Shown here: positions 12,060 to 23,709 of the stretch, piece after piece | Position numbering within the stretch: position 1 is the first letter of the stretch | Layout: every line of letters starts with the position of its first letter | Source of the DNA: Perognathus longimembris pacificus | Taxonomy: Eukaryota; Chordata; Mammalia; Rodentia; Heteromyidae | Reading direction: 5' to 3' | DNA length: 64,000 nucleotides | NCBI RefSeq assembly: GCF_023159225.1 | Contig: NC_063164.1 | Span: forward strand, 73,207,300 to 73,271,299 | Translations under genes and position numbers: made by a program | The notes under the pieces: model-generated | What the model was told of the DNA's origin: nothing | What the model saw: the letters and a program-made list of their open reading frames with translations, nothing else | The model's database searches: none

Positions 12060-12591
12060 ATTTTCCACGTTTTTTTAAATAATATTCTTTTTTAAAATTT
12101 TTTATTTATATATTTATTATCAAACTGAATACAAAGAGGTTACAGTTTCATACATTAGGCATTGAATACATTTCTTGTACTGTTTGTTACCTCCTCCCTC
12201 ATTTCCCCCTCCTCCCTATCCTTGTACCTTCCCCCCCTCCATGAGTTGTTCAGTACATTTACACCAAACAGTTTTGCAAGGATTGCTTTTGTATTTGTCT
12301 TTTTTTACTTTGTGTCTCTAGATTTTGGTATTCGCTTCCAATTTCCTAGTTCTAATACTAGTATATCCTGTTTCCAATATATTCAGATAAGATAAAGAGA
12401 AAGTGTAGGTACAACCACAGGAGGGTGATAAAAGAAGATCATCAATAATAGAGGCTAAAGTAGTTACAACTGTGATATAACAAGCGTTTCCATAACATGG
12501 AATTCATTTCACTTAGCATTATCTTATGTGTTCGTAAGGGTATAGTTATTAGGATCTTGTGATCCTCTGCTGTGACTTGCCTAAACCTGTG

Positions 12592-15500
12592 CTAATTATT
12601 CCCTATAAGGGAGACCATATAGTCCATGTTTCTTTCGGTCTGGCTCACTTCACTAGGTATAACTTTTTCCAAGTCCTTCTATTTCCTTACAAATGGGGCA
12701 ATGTCATGATTTCTGATAGAGGCATAAAATTCCATTGTGTATATGTACAACATTTTCCTGATCCATTCTTCTACTGAGGGGCATCTGGGTTGGTTCCATA
12801 TTCTAACTATGACAAATTGTGCTGCGATGAACATTGTTGTGCTGGTGGCTTTAGTGTGATTATGTTTGTGGTCTTTCGGATAGCTACTCAAAAGTGGGGC
12901 TGCTGGGTCATAGGGGAGTTCTATGTTTAGCCTTCTGAGGAATCTCCATATTGCTTGCCAGACTGGCTGAACCAGTTTACATTCCCACCAACAATGAAGT
13001 AGGGTTCCCTTTTGGTCATATCTCCTAAGACAATAGTTTTTGTTAGTTTTCTTGATATAGGACATTCTTACTGGGGTGAGATAGAATCTCAATGTTGTTT
13101 TGATTTGCATTTCTTTTATGGCCAGTGATGTAGAGCACTTTTTCATATGTCTCTTGGCCATTCTCATTTCCTCATCAGAGAAGTCTCTAGCCCAATTGTT
13201 GAGAGGGCTATTGGTTCTTTGCGGGTTTGTTTTGGAGGAATGTAATTTTTTTTAGTTCTGCATATATTTTAGATATGAGGCCTTTGTCTGTTGTAAGGCC
13301 TGTAAACATCTTTTCCCAATCTGTGGACTTTCTGCTTATCTTGCGAGCTATGTCCTTAGCCCTGCAGATGCTCTGCAGTTTGATGCAGTCCCATTTGTAC
13401 AACCTTTCTTTGATTTGTAGCATTTCTGGGTCTTTGTTAAGGAAGTTCCATCCTGTGCCAAGAAGCCCAAGTGTTTCTCCTACTTTTTCTTGTGTGTTTT
13501 CAGGGTATCTGTTTTTATTTCAAGGTCTTTGATCCATTTGGAATTGATTTTGGTGCAGCATCTACTTTTAGTTTGTTGCAGGTGTTGAACAAGTTTTGCT
13601 AGCACCATTTTTAAAGAGGCTATATTTCTTCCGCACTATTATTTTAGCTCCTTTATCAAAGATTAAGTAGGCATAGTTCTGTGGGTTCATTTCTGGGTCT
13701 TCACTTCTGTTCCATTGGTCTTCAGGCCTGTTCCTGTGCCAATACCAAGCTTTTTTTTTTTTTTTTTATTACTATAGCTTTATAGTACAGCTTGAAGTTG
13801 GGTATTGTAATTCCTCCAGAACTGTTCTTTCTGCTTAGGATTTTTTTTTGCTATTCTAGGTCTTTTATTGTTCCATACAAATTTCTGGATTGCTTCCTCT
13901 ATTTCATTAAGAAATGGTGTTGGGATATTAATGGGTATTGCATTGAATTTGTAGATAGCCTTTGGCAATATTGCCATTTTGATTATATTAATCCTCCCAA
14001 TCCAGGAGCATGGGAGGTTTTTTCATTTCCTTAGTTCTGTATTAATTTCATTTTTCATGTATTTAAAGTTCTCATCGTAGAGGTCTTTCACTTCTTTGGT
14101 TAAGGTTATTTCTAGGTATTTTATGTTTTTTGAGGCTATTGCAAAAGGAGTTGTTTTCCTGATTTCAGCCTCGGTCTTTGGGTCGTTAGCATAGAGAAAG
14201 GCCATTGATTTTTGAGGTTTTATTTTATATCCTACAACTTTGCCAAAATTTTGGATCAGCTCTAGTAGCTTGGGGGTAGAGTCTATGGGGTTCTTTAGGT
14301 ATAGGATCATGTCATCTGCAAAGAGATAAAGTTTAACTAAATCATTTTCTATCTGGATCCCCTTTATATTTTCTTCTAGCCTAATTGCTCTAGCTAGGAA
14401 TTCTAGTACTATGTTGAAGAGAAGGTGAGAGAGTGGACATCCCTGTCTTGTTCCTGATTTTAAAGGGAATGGCTTTAGTTTTTCACCATTTAGAGTTATG
14501 CTTGCTGTTGGTTTGTCATAAACTGCCTTGATTATATTCAGGAATGTTCCCTGGAATCCCAAGTTTTCCAGAGCTTTTATCATAAATGGGTGCTGGATTT
14601 TTCAAATGCTTTCTCCGCATCGAGTGATATAACCATGTGGTTCTTTACCTTGCTCCAGTTGATGTGGTCAATTGCATGAATTGACTTGCGTATATTGAAC
14701 CAACTTTACATCCCTGTGATGAATCCAGTTTGATTGTGGTGTATGATTTTTTTTTTTTTTTTTGGCCAGTCCTGGGCCTTGGACTCAGGGCCTGAGCACT
14801 GTCCCTGGCTTCTTCCCGCTCAAGGCTAGCACTCTGCCACTTGAGCCACAGCGCCGCTTCTGGCCGTTTTCTGTATATGTGGTGCTGGGGAATCGAACCT
14901 AGGGCCTCGTGTATATGAGGCAGGCACTCTTGCCACTAGGCTATATCCCCAGCCCCCTGTGGTGTATGATTTTTTTGATGACCTGTTGAAGTTGATTGAG
15001 AATTTTGAAGTTTGAAAGTTGAAGTTTGTTGAGAGTTTTTTGAGTCTATGGTCATCAGGGAAATGGGTCTATAGTCCTCTTTCCATGATGATTCCCTGCC
15101 TGGTTTTGGGATGAGGGTTATACTGGGTTCATACAAAGTGTCTGGTAGTGAACGTTCTCTTTCAATTTCATTGAAGAGTTTGAGAAATATTGGTGTGAGT
15201 TCTGTTTTGAAGGCTTTGTAGAATTCTGCTTTGAATCTGTCTGGACCTGGGCTTTTCTTGGATGGGAGATCACTTATTGTCATTTCTATTTCAATACTGG
15301 ATATGGGTCTGTTTAGAAGGTTTAAATCTTTATGGTTGAGTTTGGTGATATGAATTTTTTTCTAGGAAATCATCTCTTTCTTCCAAGTTCTTGAATTTGT
15401 TGGCATAAAGGTTTGCAAAATAGTCCCTTATTATGGTCTGAATTTTGGTTGTTTCTGTGGTGATGTTACCTGATTCATCTCTTATCTTGTTTATTTGAGT

Positions 15501-16047
15501 GTGCTGCCTTCAGTTTTTGGTCAGGTTTGCCAGGGGTCTGTCTATCTTGTTGATTTTTTCAAAGAAACAACTCTTTGTCTTGTTGATTCTTTCGTTGTCG
15601 TTTTTTTTGTCTCTAATTGATTTAATTCTTATTTGATTTTAATTATTTGCTTCCGTCTATTGACTTGGGGTTTGGCTTGTTGTTCTCTTTCAAGTAAATT
15701 AAGGTGCTTCCTTAAATGATTGAGTTGCTATTTCTCCAGTTTGTTGGTGTATGCATTCAGAGATAAAAATTTTCCTCTGAGTACTGCCTTTTCTGTATCC
15801 CAAAAGAGTTGGTACTTTGTGTCCTCAACTTGTTTGAGTTCCATAAACATTTTAATTTCCGTTTTAATTTCTTCAGTGACCCACTGATGGTTCAGCAATG
15901 TGTTGTTTAGTCTGCATGAACTGTAGGATTTTCTGTGGTGGCTGTTTGAGTTGAGCACTACTTTTATTCCATTGTACTGAGACAATGCAGGGAATGGTTT
16001 TGATACTTCTGAATTTGTACAGATTTTCTTTGTGACCAAAATGTGAT
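12592..16047 (-). pseudogene. L1-B ORF2, 5'-truncated and disrupted
   Basis: Enters in the endonuclease region (NGIKVVLNSNSHHRK, then a WVTEEIKTEIKMFME stretch). The reverse-transcriptase motifs include [23 protein letters not shown] and FADD at 14311-14322 (minus). The C-terminus keeps a weak His/Cys cluster ([14 protein letters not shown]). It is broken by the SINE at 14754-14957, by frameshifts and by an in-frame TAG at 12679-12681. The usual terminal stop lies at 12592-12594. The endonuclease start is absent. Confidence 0.9.
14735..14976 (-). mobile_element. IDL-Geo SINE with 19-bp TSD inside L1-B
   Basis: Core at 14754-14957, minus strand: poly-T, ggccagtcctgggccttgga, gccacttgagccacagcgcc, then ggggaatcgaacct and atatccccagcccc. 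TSD tgtggtgtatgattttttt occurs at 14735-14753 and 14958-14976. The perfect TSD and low divergence mean that it is younger than L1-B. Confidence 0.96.
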
Positions 16048-16074
16048 AATTTTCCACCTTTATTTGTTTGTTAA

Positions 16075-16295
16075 TTTATCTGCCAGTACCGGAGTCCTCT
16101 TACTTGCGCAGTTTGCTTGCCCTGTGTACTCTACCTCTTGAGCCACACATTTTCTGCTGCAATTTTTTTTTGTTTGTTATTTTAGAGACTGAGTCTCAGT
16201 AGGCTTTTCTACCTGGGCTTGCTTTAATCCATGTTGCTCTGGATATCAGCTTTTTCATACCTAGGATTATAGGAACAGTGACCCTTAGCATTTCT
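16075..16295 (-). repeat. degraded composite (B1-like plus Geo-like) SINE
   Basis: Contains ctacctcttgagccacacat, then gagactgagtctcagtaggc, ctgggcttgctttaatcc and tacctaggattatagg. This is the order seen in the longer SINEs at 40425 and 53485, but much more diverged. Confidence 0.6.
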
Positions 16296-16837
16296 TTTTT
16301 AGTTTAGATATTTCTCTATATGTTTAATGTTTTATTCAGAATGCTTATGTTTCATGTGAGAGAAAAAAGCAAACTAGAAACTAATATGACAACACGTATT
16401 TGTATGTATGAAACTGTATGGATATATTTGAAGCATATTAACTTTAATTTAATAGTAAAGTTTTTCTTTTCTTTAGTTGATATTGGACAGCACACTAAAT
16501 TTACTAATCTGAGACACTTTAACTGGTCTCAAGATGCAAATTATTGAAAAAAGAGAGAGAGATGTCAGCTTTCCTTGGTCAACTACTTTGCCAGTTAATT
16601 CTTTTTGAAGCTTAATTCTAAATGGAACAGTTCTTGTATGAAAAGAATATGTTACAATACTATGTACTACCTTGTAGAGAATATTTAAAATTGGCATCTT
16701 ATTGAGACTTGAGTAAGGACAATTTTCATTAACAAATTGAATATTCTCTGCAGTTACAGATAAAGTAAGATTAAAGTTCTGTTTTATGATTCAGAAAATA
16801 ATTTCTGAATGCCCACTGTGGGCTAATACTATGCTTA
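16296..16837. other. intergenic DNA
   Basis: AT-rich, nothing recognised. Confidence 0.5.
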
Positions 16838-16839
16838 AA

Positions 16840-17094
16840 AAACAAATTGAGGGGCTGGGAATATGGCCTAGTGGCAAGAGTGCTTGCCTCGTATACATGA
16901 AGCCTTAGGTTTGATTCCCCAGCACCACATATATAGAAAATGGCCAGAGAAGTGGCACTGTGGCTCAAGTGGCAGAGTGCTAGCCTTGAGCAGGAAGCCA
17001 GGGACAGTGCTAAGGTCCTGAGTCCAAGGCCCAGGACTGGCAAAAGAAAAAACAAACAAAAAACAATCAAATAACAAAAAAACAAACAAATTGA
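16840..17094 (+). mobile_element. IDL-Geo SINE with 11-bp TSD
   Basis: Core 16851-17083: ggggctgggaatatggccta, gtttgattccccagcacc, gtggctcaagtggcagagtg, aggcccaggactggc and an A-rich tail (caaacaaaaaac). TSD aaacaaattga lies at 16840-16850 and 17084-17094. Confidence 0.92.
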
Positions 17095-17235
17095 AAGCCA
17101 GGTGCCGCTGGCTCCTATAATCCTTACAGGTACTTGCAATCCTAGTTACTTAGGATGGCAGTTTGAAGTCAGCTTGGGCAGGGAAGTCCGTGAGACTCTG
17201 AGTTCCATTGATTAGTTTCCTTGAGCTTGAAATGG
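17095..17235 (+). repeat. B1/7SL-like left arm of composite SINE
   Basis: aagccaggtgccgctggctc, then gcaatcctagttacttagga, then agtcagcttgggcaggga and gtgagactctgagttcc follow the 7SL-derived (B1/Alu-like) order. The Geo-type right arm is missing. Confidence 0.7.
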
Positions 17236-17639
17236 ATATAATCTATTAAATTTCTATATAATGTTCATTGTGCCTGGCTTCAGTAGTTGTATTTGTGTTA
17301 TGAGATTATATGAGATTAGTCCACAACATTTCTTAGAGAAAGTTAAGAAGTTTCACTGCTGTATAGTATTCAACTCTTTGGAAACACCATTAAACTATTC
17401 TTCTAATAAAAATCATGGGGTTTTCAGATTTTTTTTTTTTACTATATTGAGCAGTACTCCTACAAACATTCTTCTCTGTGTGTGTTAACAAGTGTTTACA
17501 TTCATTTCTGTTCTATATATCATTAGTTGTCCTAAGACAGGTAAATGTCTACACTGTGCAAAATAGTCTACAAATTCTCCAGTATGAGAAAATCAATCTT
17601 TATTCCCACAGCAACTTATAGAAAACAATTATTTTAACC
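17236..17639. other. intergenic DNA
   Basis: Nothing recognised. Confidence 0.5.
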
Positions 17640-17965
17640 ATAAAAAATTTTACCCCTGCTATCACTGTATCTCATCTTGGAAACCTGGATACTGTATATA
17701 CGTGTATTAGAATGAGGGAGAGGAAAGGGAATACCAAAATCAAGAGACAAAGGATAAAATGACAAATGATTCCAAAAGCAATACTTACAAAACCATTTGG
17801 TATAAACCAACTGTAAAATTCATGGGGGGAGGGAAAGGAAAAAGGGGAATGGGGAGGTGGGGGAAAATGAGGGAGGAGGTAGCAAGTTGAACAAGAATTA
17901 CACTCACTGCCTTACATATGAAACTGTAACCCCTCTATACTTCCCTTTGACAATAAAGGAAAAAA
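17640..17965 (+). mobile_element. L1 3' UTR fragment (L1-B/C/E lineage)
   Basis: Shows tatcactgtatctcatctt, ataaccaaaa-type purine blocks, the G-rich tract at 17823-17885, then tatgaaactgtaacccctct and tttgacaataaagg with an A-rich tail. A short 5'-truncated insertion. Confidence 0.85.
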
Positions 17966-18499
17966 AATTTAAAAAAAATTAGAGCAGAAAGCTATTTTTT
18001 CGAAGAAAACTCAAAACCTCTGGGATGCTGTTATCTAAATTAGGCCCAGATATGGATGAAGTCTTTTTGTTTTAATGTTTAATTGAAGATTTTCAAGTAC
18101 AGCTCCTTTTGATTATAAGATCTATGAATAAAATAAACCAATAAAACTGATCTATTCCCAGTATCCACAGCAATGAATAACTGAGGAAGCATAGGTTACT
18201 CATCAAAGAAAAGGGGCATTAAAATATCAGAGAGACATACTAGATCTAAAATATAATTGAACATGAACATCAGAACCTGTAGAGGTCTCAACAGTCACAG
18301 ATAGACAGTCAGACTAGAGAATAATATTTTAGGGGAAGAAACCAAAGGGGGTAATTTCTCTGAACAATTAAAATACTACTTATCAAAATGAATTCCATAA
18401 AAAAGAACACATTTTCTTTGTTATTGTTGTTGGTGGTGGTGGTACTGTTGGTGGCCTTTGTTTCTGCTTTGAGATTTTTCTTAGCGATGGAAACAAAGG

Positions 18500-18690
18500 G
18501 ATATGCAAAAAGGGAGGAAGGACAAGCAAATGAAATCATGTTATTCAGTATAAACTATATGGAAAATGAACAATGTAACTTGTGGCAGGAAGGGAGGGGG
18601 AAGTTGGGGGAAAGTAAAGATTTGGGTGACAAAATTGTTCAGTGAAAGAAATGTACTCATTAATTGGCTTTTGAAATGGCAGCCCCTCTA
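18500..18690 (+). mobile_element. possible old L1 3' UTR fragment
   Basis: A G-rich tract aggaagggagggggaagttg precedes aagaaatgtactcattaatt, the same arrangement as in other L1 tails. Diverged and weakly supported. Confidence 0.4.
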
Positions 18691-19016
18691 CATAATGCAT
18701 TAATAATGATAAAATTATTCATAAATGCTATTGGTACCCTGGGTATTGTATGTGCATTTACTGAAATGTGGGAAGGGAAGGGGAAGACCAAAATAGACAG
18801 ACAAAGGGTAAAAGGTGAACCAATGCAACAGCAATACTTACAAGACAATATGCTGTAAGCCAACTGTACAACTCTGGGGAAAGAAGGGAATTTGGGAGCA
18901 AGGTAGATAAGATAAAAATGAGGGAGGAGGTAACAAATTTGATAATAAATGTGCTCCCTGCCTTACATATGAAACTGTAACCTCTCTTCATATCACTTTG
19001 AAAATAAAGAAGTGAG
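18691..19016 (+). mobile_element. L1 3' UTR fragment, older subfamily
   Basis: Carries tgggtattgtatgtgcattt, agacagacaaagggtaaaag, ggaggaggtaacaaatttga, then tatgaaactgtaacctctct and cactttgaaaataaagaag. An IDL-Geo SINE joins its tail at 19017. Confidence 0.8.
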
Positions 19017-19265
19017 GGGCTGAGAATATGGCCTAGTGGCAAGAATGCCTGCCTTATATACATGAAGCCCTGGGTTCGATTCCCCAGCACCAAATATACA
19101 GAAAACGGCCAGAAGTGGAGCTGTGGTGCAAGTGGCAGAATACTAGCCTTCAGCAAAAAGAAACCAGGGACAGTGCTCAGGCCCTGAGTCCAAGGCCCAG
19201 GACTGGAAACAAAACAAAACATGAACAATAACAAAAAAAGAAAATAAGTGAATAAATAAATCAAT
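19017..19265 (+). mobile_element. IDL-Geo SINE
   Basis: ggggctgagaatatggccta, gggttcgattccccagcacc, agaagtggagctgtgg and aggcccaggactggaaac are followed by an A-rich tail to about 19265. The flanking repeat is imperfect (a shared taagtga/aagaagtga), so no firm TSD is called. Confidence 0.9.
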
Positions 19266-19339
19266 AAATAAAATAATATATTGGTTTTATTTTATGTCAT
19301 TTTACTTTCTCTTTACATTAATTGATCTTTTGTCTTCTA

Positions 19340-19545
19340 AAATCCAGTAATTTGTTAAACTGGAGGAAACCATAAGGAAGGGGTGACATTGTCAAAAGAT
19401 AAAGTACATAATTTGAGGGTAGAGATGGAGGGGGAGATGGGAGAAAATTCTGGTCTATCACTGATCAATAGTCAGTTCTCATAACCTGACCAAGGAAACT
19501 GTTACCTCTGTATTCAGCTACTTACTTTAAAAAGAAAGAAAGAAA
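19340..19545 (+). mobile_element. possible very old L1 3' UTR
   Basis: aggaaggggtgacattgtca, agatggagggggagatggga and an A-rich end resemble L1 tails elsewhere (compare 24660-24775). Low certainty. Confidence 0.35.
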
Positions 19546-19889
19546 AAGGACATCAAGCTCAGTCAAAGAAGGAATACTCAGATCCTAAGGGGCAGATCTC
19601 AGTGTTTACTAGGCTAGCCTTATATCTGGGACTCTCCTGTATTACCAGTCCCAGTAACTGAATTTCAGGTGTCCACCACTGCACCGGCCTATTATAAACC
19701 TCGGAATAATAAGCTTTATACGCTTAAGATAATTCCTTGTCACCTGCTTTTTGTTTTTCCTTCCAGTCTGTCAAGATACAAAATTCAAGTCCCTTGCTTC
19801 CTGTGAAGTACATAATTTTACTCTTGGTATGATATTTTCAGCTCTGGAGATGATTTCTTCAGGCACCTCTGTTCAGTTTATATCAAATG

Positions 19890-20150
19890 TTGGCCTGATA
19901 GCAGAATTCAGGTGGCTCACTGCTGTAATCCTAGCCACTCGGGAGGTGAGATTTGGAAATCACAGTTCAAAGCTAGCCTAGATAGAAAAGTTTATGAGAC
20001 TTTAGCTCCAATTAAATTAACCACCAAACAAATGGAAGTGGAACTGTGGCTCAAGGGGTAGAGAGTTAGCCTTGTGAAAGAAAGCGAAAGGACAATGTTT
20101 AGGCTCTGAGTTCAAGCCCAATATCAGTGTGCAAAAGCACATACAAACAT
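19890..20150 (+). mobile_element. composite SINE: B1/7SL-like left arm plus Geo-like right arm
   Basis: The left arm reads ggtggctcactgctgtaatc, tagccactcgggaggtgag and agttcaaagctagcctag. It continues into ccaattaaattaaccaccaa, then gaagtggaactgtggctcaa, gtagagagttagccttg and aggctctgagttcaagccca. Only the right arm is shared with the IDL-Geo SINE. Confidence 0.8.
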
Positions 20151-21185
20151 AAAATTAGCTCAGTAGTAGTAATTAGGATTTGGTTAGTTCATCGTTTCTT
20201 CCCATTTCTTGTCCTGTGAGTAGAGTGAGCCCATTTATTTCTGCTTAATTCCACAAGCACCTCTAGTTTTTCTTTCTGGCCACCCCTATGGAGGGGCATG
20301 ACCTGAAGTTATGTTTGCTTTCTTCAGCAAACTGTGAGCAAGTTTTGTCTGGGTCCACCATGATTTTTCAATTTTGCTACATTATAGACTTGAATGTATC
20401 ACAAAATTTGACTTGTCCACTAAAGAAGACTTTAAGTCAGAAAACCTTGAACTGGATCAGAACCTGGGCCCTGTGCTGTGACCCTTTTTCTGGTCTTACT
20501 CCTGTTAACAAAGTTCCCTAAAAATAGGAAAAAGTTCATTTGTTTGTGAAAGTATTTACAAAATGGAAAATGTGTAAACTATAAAGCAGTACAACATGCA
20601 AAATGTGTTTTTACTTTATCTGGAAATGGCTTCAGTACACAGTATTCCAAAGCTGATGTTTATAAACATCTGATTCGATGTTATAAAAGTTAGCCTGAAT
20701 GAGAGTGAATTGCAGTTGCTACAAATGCCATTTACTTGCAAGCTCTGCTAAGTTTAGCTTAGCAAGCATCAGCTCTGTTTGGGCAGAAGTCAAATAGAAA
20801 AATTGTACATGTGAGTTTTCCCCAGATTTTCATTACTGAAAGCCACTAATACAATATTTCTTTCAGTTTTCTTTCTTTCATTTTCTTCCCCTATGCTAAG
20901 TACTGAACTTTCTTTCTTTTTCTTTTCCAATGGAAGTTATTGAAACCAGGGACTCACATGTGCTAGGCAAGGCATAGATTAACTGCCAGCGTGCTTGAAA
21001 GTACTCCTTTTGGAAAATGCATAGATAGTATTGAATCATCATTTTTGGTATGTGAAATGCAAAAGTCTTAATATTTTTGTTTGTAATTGTTGTGTATATT
21101 TTGTGTAGTACTTATAGCAATGGGTTAATGTTTGAATCACAATTTTGTTTGTGAATTATAATCAACAACTATAAAACTCTATGTT
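20151..21185. other. intergenic DNA with a possible SINE relic near 20880-21000
   Basis: Mostly unrecognised. gaaaccagggactcacatgt and gctaggcaaggcatag near 20940-20985 look like a decayed minus-strand ID-like monomer. Confidence 0.4.
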
Positions 21186-21189
21186 GATT

Positions 21190-21430
21190 ATTATTTTTTA
21201 ATGGCAATGGGGCTTGAACTCAAAGCTTAGGCACTGTCCTTAAGCTCTTTTTGCTCAAAGCAAACTCTCTGCCACTTGAGCCACAATTCTATTTTTTGAT
21301 TTTTGGTGGGTAATTTTATATCAGAATCTCATATACTATCTGGCCCAGGTTGGCTTTGAGCTACCATCCTTAGATTTCAGCCTCCTGAGTAGCCAGAATT
21401 ACAGATGTGAGCCACTGTATTCCAATTTAA
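21190..21430 (-). mobile_element. composite B1-like/Geo-like SINE
   Basis: Minus strand: ggggcttgaactcaaagctt, tgccacttgagccacaattc, ggtgggtaattttatatcag, ttggctttgagctaccatcc and tcctgagtagccagaattac, then gatgtgagccact. Same order as the copies at 40425 and 53485. Confidence 0.82.
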
Positions 21431-21960
21431 ATGTTTTAATAATTTTAAAAGTAATCTTTAGGTGTTCTTGTGAAATTCTATCTGTTGACACAGAAAAGAA
21501 TAATTTTTCTTTTTCATATATTGTTTGAGTCACTAAAGTTACAGATATTTTAATTATACAATGCCCAACATCTCTTCCAATAATGTCAGGTCAGGAACTA
21601 AGATTTTTAAAAACAGCTTTTTACTCACCGCAAACTTACACTGTCCTTGGTTCATGTACTTGGTTCATCCTATACACACATAGAACACAAATAATTGGGT
21701 AGGTATTTACATTTTTTCAAAAAAGAAAAACTTACACATGTTTTTGAATTATAGAAAACATAGATTTTGAGAAATGGGTATCAAATGAGAATACAGATAT
21801 TGTACTTCCTGCTTGCTAGTGTTTTAAAAAAAATATCTAGGAGACTGAATACATTTCAATTTGTCTATTGACATAACAGTGACATAAATAGTGAAACAAC
21901 TGCATTTCTCTGATTATAGTCAGTTGCTTCCAAATAATGGAAAAGTATACGTTTAATATA
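21431..21960. other. intergenic DNA
   Basis: Nothing recognised. Confidence 0.5.
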
Positions 21961-21964
21961 TTAT

Positions 21965-22100
21965 AAATGCATATATATGTGTATGCATGTATATGTTATA
22001 TGTATGTATATGCATATAGATATGTATATATATATACCTATATGTGTATACAAAACAGCATACATGTATACATAGAAATATATACTCATATATGCACATA
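21965..22100. repeat. degenerate TATG/TATA low-complexity tract
   Basis: Alternating tatatgtgtatgcatgtata-type repeats. The tyrosine- and cysteine-rich reading frame across it is an artefact. Confidence 0.85.
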
Positions 22101-22214
22101 TAATCTTTTATGTATTTTTGAACTCATATTTACTTCAGGGCTTTTTAGTTGCCAGGTAAGTCTTGTACCAATCGGCAAAAGATCCCACCCATTTTTACTT
22201 TTATTTATGTTTTT

Positions 22215-22350
22215 TTTTTTTTTCAAAGAAGGCTTTCTCCTGCTTTCATAGTGGCTGGCCTCCAAATGTAATGTTTCTACTTCTCTCCCATCTCTTATAC
22301 TACCAAAGTAGCTGGGATTATATGTGTACCACCATGACTGGAGAGGAAGG
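22215..22350 (-). repeat. old B1/7SL-like SINE
   Basis: A T-run precedes tggctggcctccaaatgtaa, accaaagtagctgggattat and gtgtaccaccatgactgg, the inverted order of a 7SL-derived monomer. Confidence 0.6.
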
Positions 22351-23130
22351 TTCTACTCTTTACATTTTTAGATGTATTTTATGTGTAGTCTTTACCTATA
22401 TTGTAGCTTGAATTTAGAGATGACAGTATAGTATGGAATTAAAATATAACTACTAGACTTAAATGCATACAAAACACAAACTAAAATTACATAACATATT
22501 TTGTCATTAGGGTTCCATCTAGTAATATGGAGAAGTTATTCTTGCAGTATTATGAACTGATAGATGAAATGGTGAAACTTTGTATGAATTCAGTTTGAAG
22601 TCAAACATTTTTCCTTTAAGGTAGTTCAAAAATGTGGCTTTGGAATAAAAAAGATAAAGAACATATACTTTCTAGAAAGGCAAGTAAGTTATACGAGTAT
22701 TTTGAACTTCCTGTTTGTCTCAGGAAGAGGTAACAAAGATTGAAATTTTACTGGCTTCTAAGTATCAAACATTAAGCACTAATGAAGATGCCTAAAACTG
22801 AATTACTTATAACTGCTGCTAAAGATAAAGAACATGCCTAAGACTGCTTAAGTTATATCTGCTGGCAGTTTTCAAGTCTCATCAAAGGCAGGTAGGGCTG
22901 CAGGCTCAAGGACTGAGAAAAAAGGAACAATTTCGACATAAGCTATTCTTAGAGAATTTTATTTATTTTCATTTTGGAGACTAAAACCATTGAATGAAAT
23001 ACTTTTCTGTGTGGATTACACAATTTTCAAAAATCTAAGCAAAGAGTTTCAGTGCACCTGTAAAAACTAATTGTACTTCCATATACTGGTAATACACACG
23101 TAAAATTGGAATTAGAAAATCAGTGTCATT
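22351..23130. other. intergenic DNA
   Basis: AT-rich with nothing recognised. Confidence 0.5.
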
Positions 23131-23311
23131 TATACTAATATATATGCACACCTATACAGTATTATATAATGAATAATTAATTCTAAATAATTATACTAAT
23201 ATATATGCACACATATATACAGTATTATATACTTAGTAATTAATTCTAAATAATTATACTAATATATGCACACATACAGTATTATATACTTAGTAATTAA
23301 TTCTAAGTAAC
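23131..23311. repeat. AT-rich minisatellite, ~62-bp unit x 3
   Basis: Units at 23131-23191 (61 bp), 23192-23254 (63 bp) and 23255-23311 (partial), each beginning tatactaatata and holding cagtattatata and taattaattctaa. Differences are small indels and point changes. An L1 insertion lies 12 bp downstream. Confidence 0.92.
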
Positions 23312-23322
23312 TAATTCTAATG

Positions 23323-23709
23323 TCTGTAAGATCTTTAGTTTTTTTTATTTCATTTTATTGTCAAGGTGATGTGCCGAGGGGTTACAGTTACATACATAAG
23401 GCAGTGAGTACATTTCTTATCAAACTTGTTACCCCACCCCTCATTTTATTCTCATTTTTTTGTCCCCTTCCAGCCCCCTCTTAAAGTTGTATGGTTCATT
23501 TCCAACATAATGTCTTGTTAGTATAACTGTTGAATTGGTTCACACTTTGTCCTTTTTCTTACTGCGTTATTGTTCCCCTTCCCTTCTGTAATTCAGGTAA
23601 AGGTATACACAATACCAGAGATACCATAATCAAATACAGTGAAAACAGGGGATAAACCATAGGAAAAATAAAGTAAAAAAAAACCCAGAGATAATCTGTA
23701 AGATCTTTA
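23323..23709 (-). mobile_element. 5'-truncated L1 3' UTR with 15-bp TSD
   Basis: Element at 23338-23694, minus strand: T-rich start, ttattgtcaaggtgatgtgc, gaggggttacagttacatac, aggcagtgagtacatttctt. TSD tctgtaagatcttta is exact at 23323-23337 and 23695-23709. A more recent subfamily relative than the 32-kb fragment, with a clean truncated insertion. Confidence 0.92.

Larger units (their letters stand above)
12069..16048 (-). mobile_element. L1-B: 5'-truncated LINE-1
   Basis: Read on the minus strand, this runs from late in the endonuclease domain of ORF2 (about 16047) to the 3' UTR and tail (12069). A 9-bp direct repeat attttccac at 12060-12068 and 16049-16057 flanks it. Its 3' UTR carries a purine-rich tract (complement of cctcctccctcatttccccc near 12190). 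An IDL-Geo SINE sits inside at 14754-14957. Truncation at the 5' end is the usual outcome of incomplete reverse transcription. Confidence 0.93.

Noticed and set aside
16851..17048. Possible tRNA gene (ggttcgattccccagcacc-type B box in several places)
   Set aside because: The B-box-like sequence belongs to the ID-like head of a dispersed SINE with A-tail and TSD, not to a folded mature tRNA.
23131..23311. Direct repeats resembling a CRISPR array
   Set aside because: Contiguous 62-bp units without spacers in a mammalian genome; a minisatellite.
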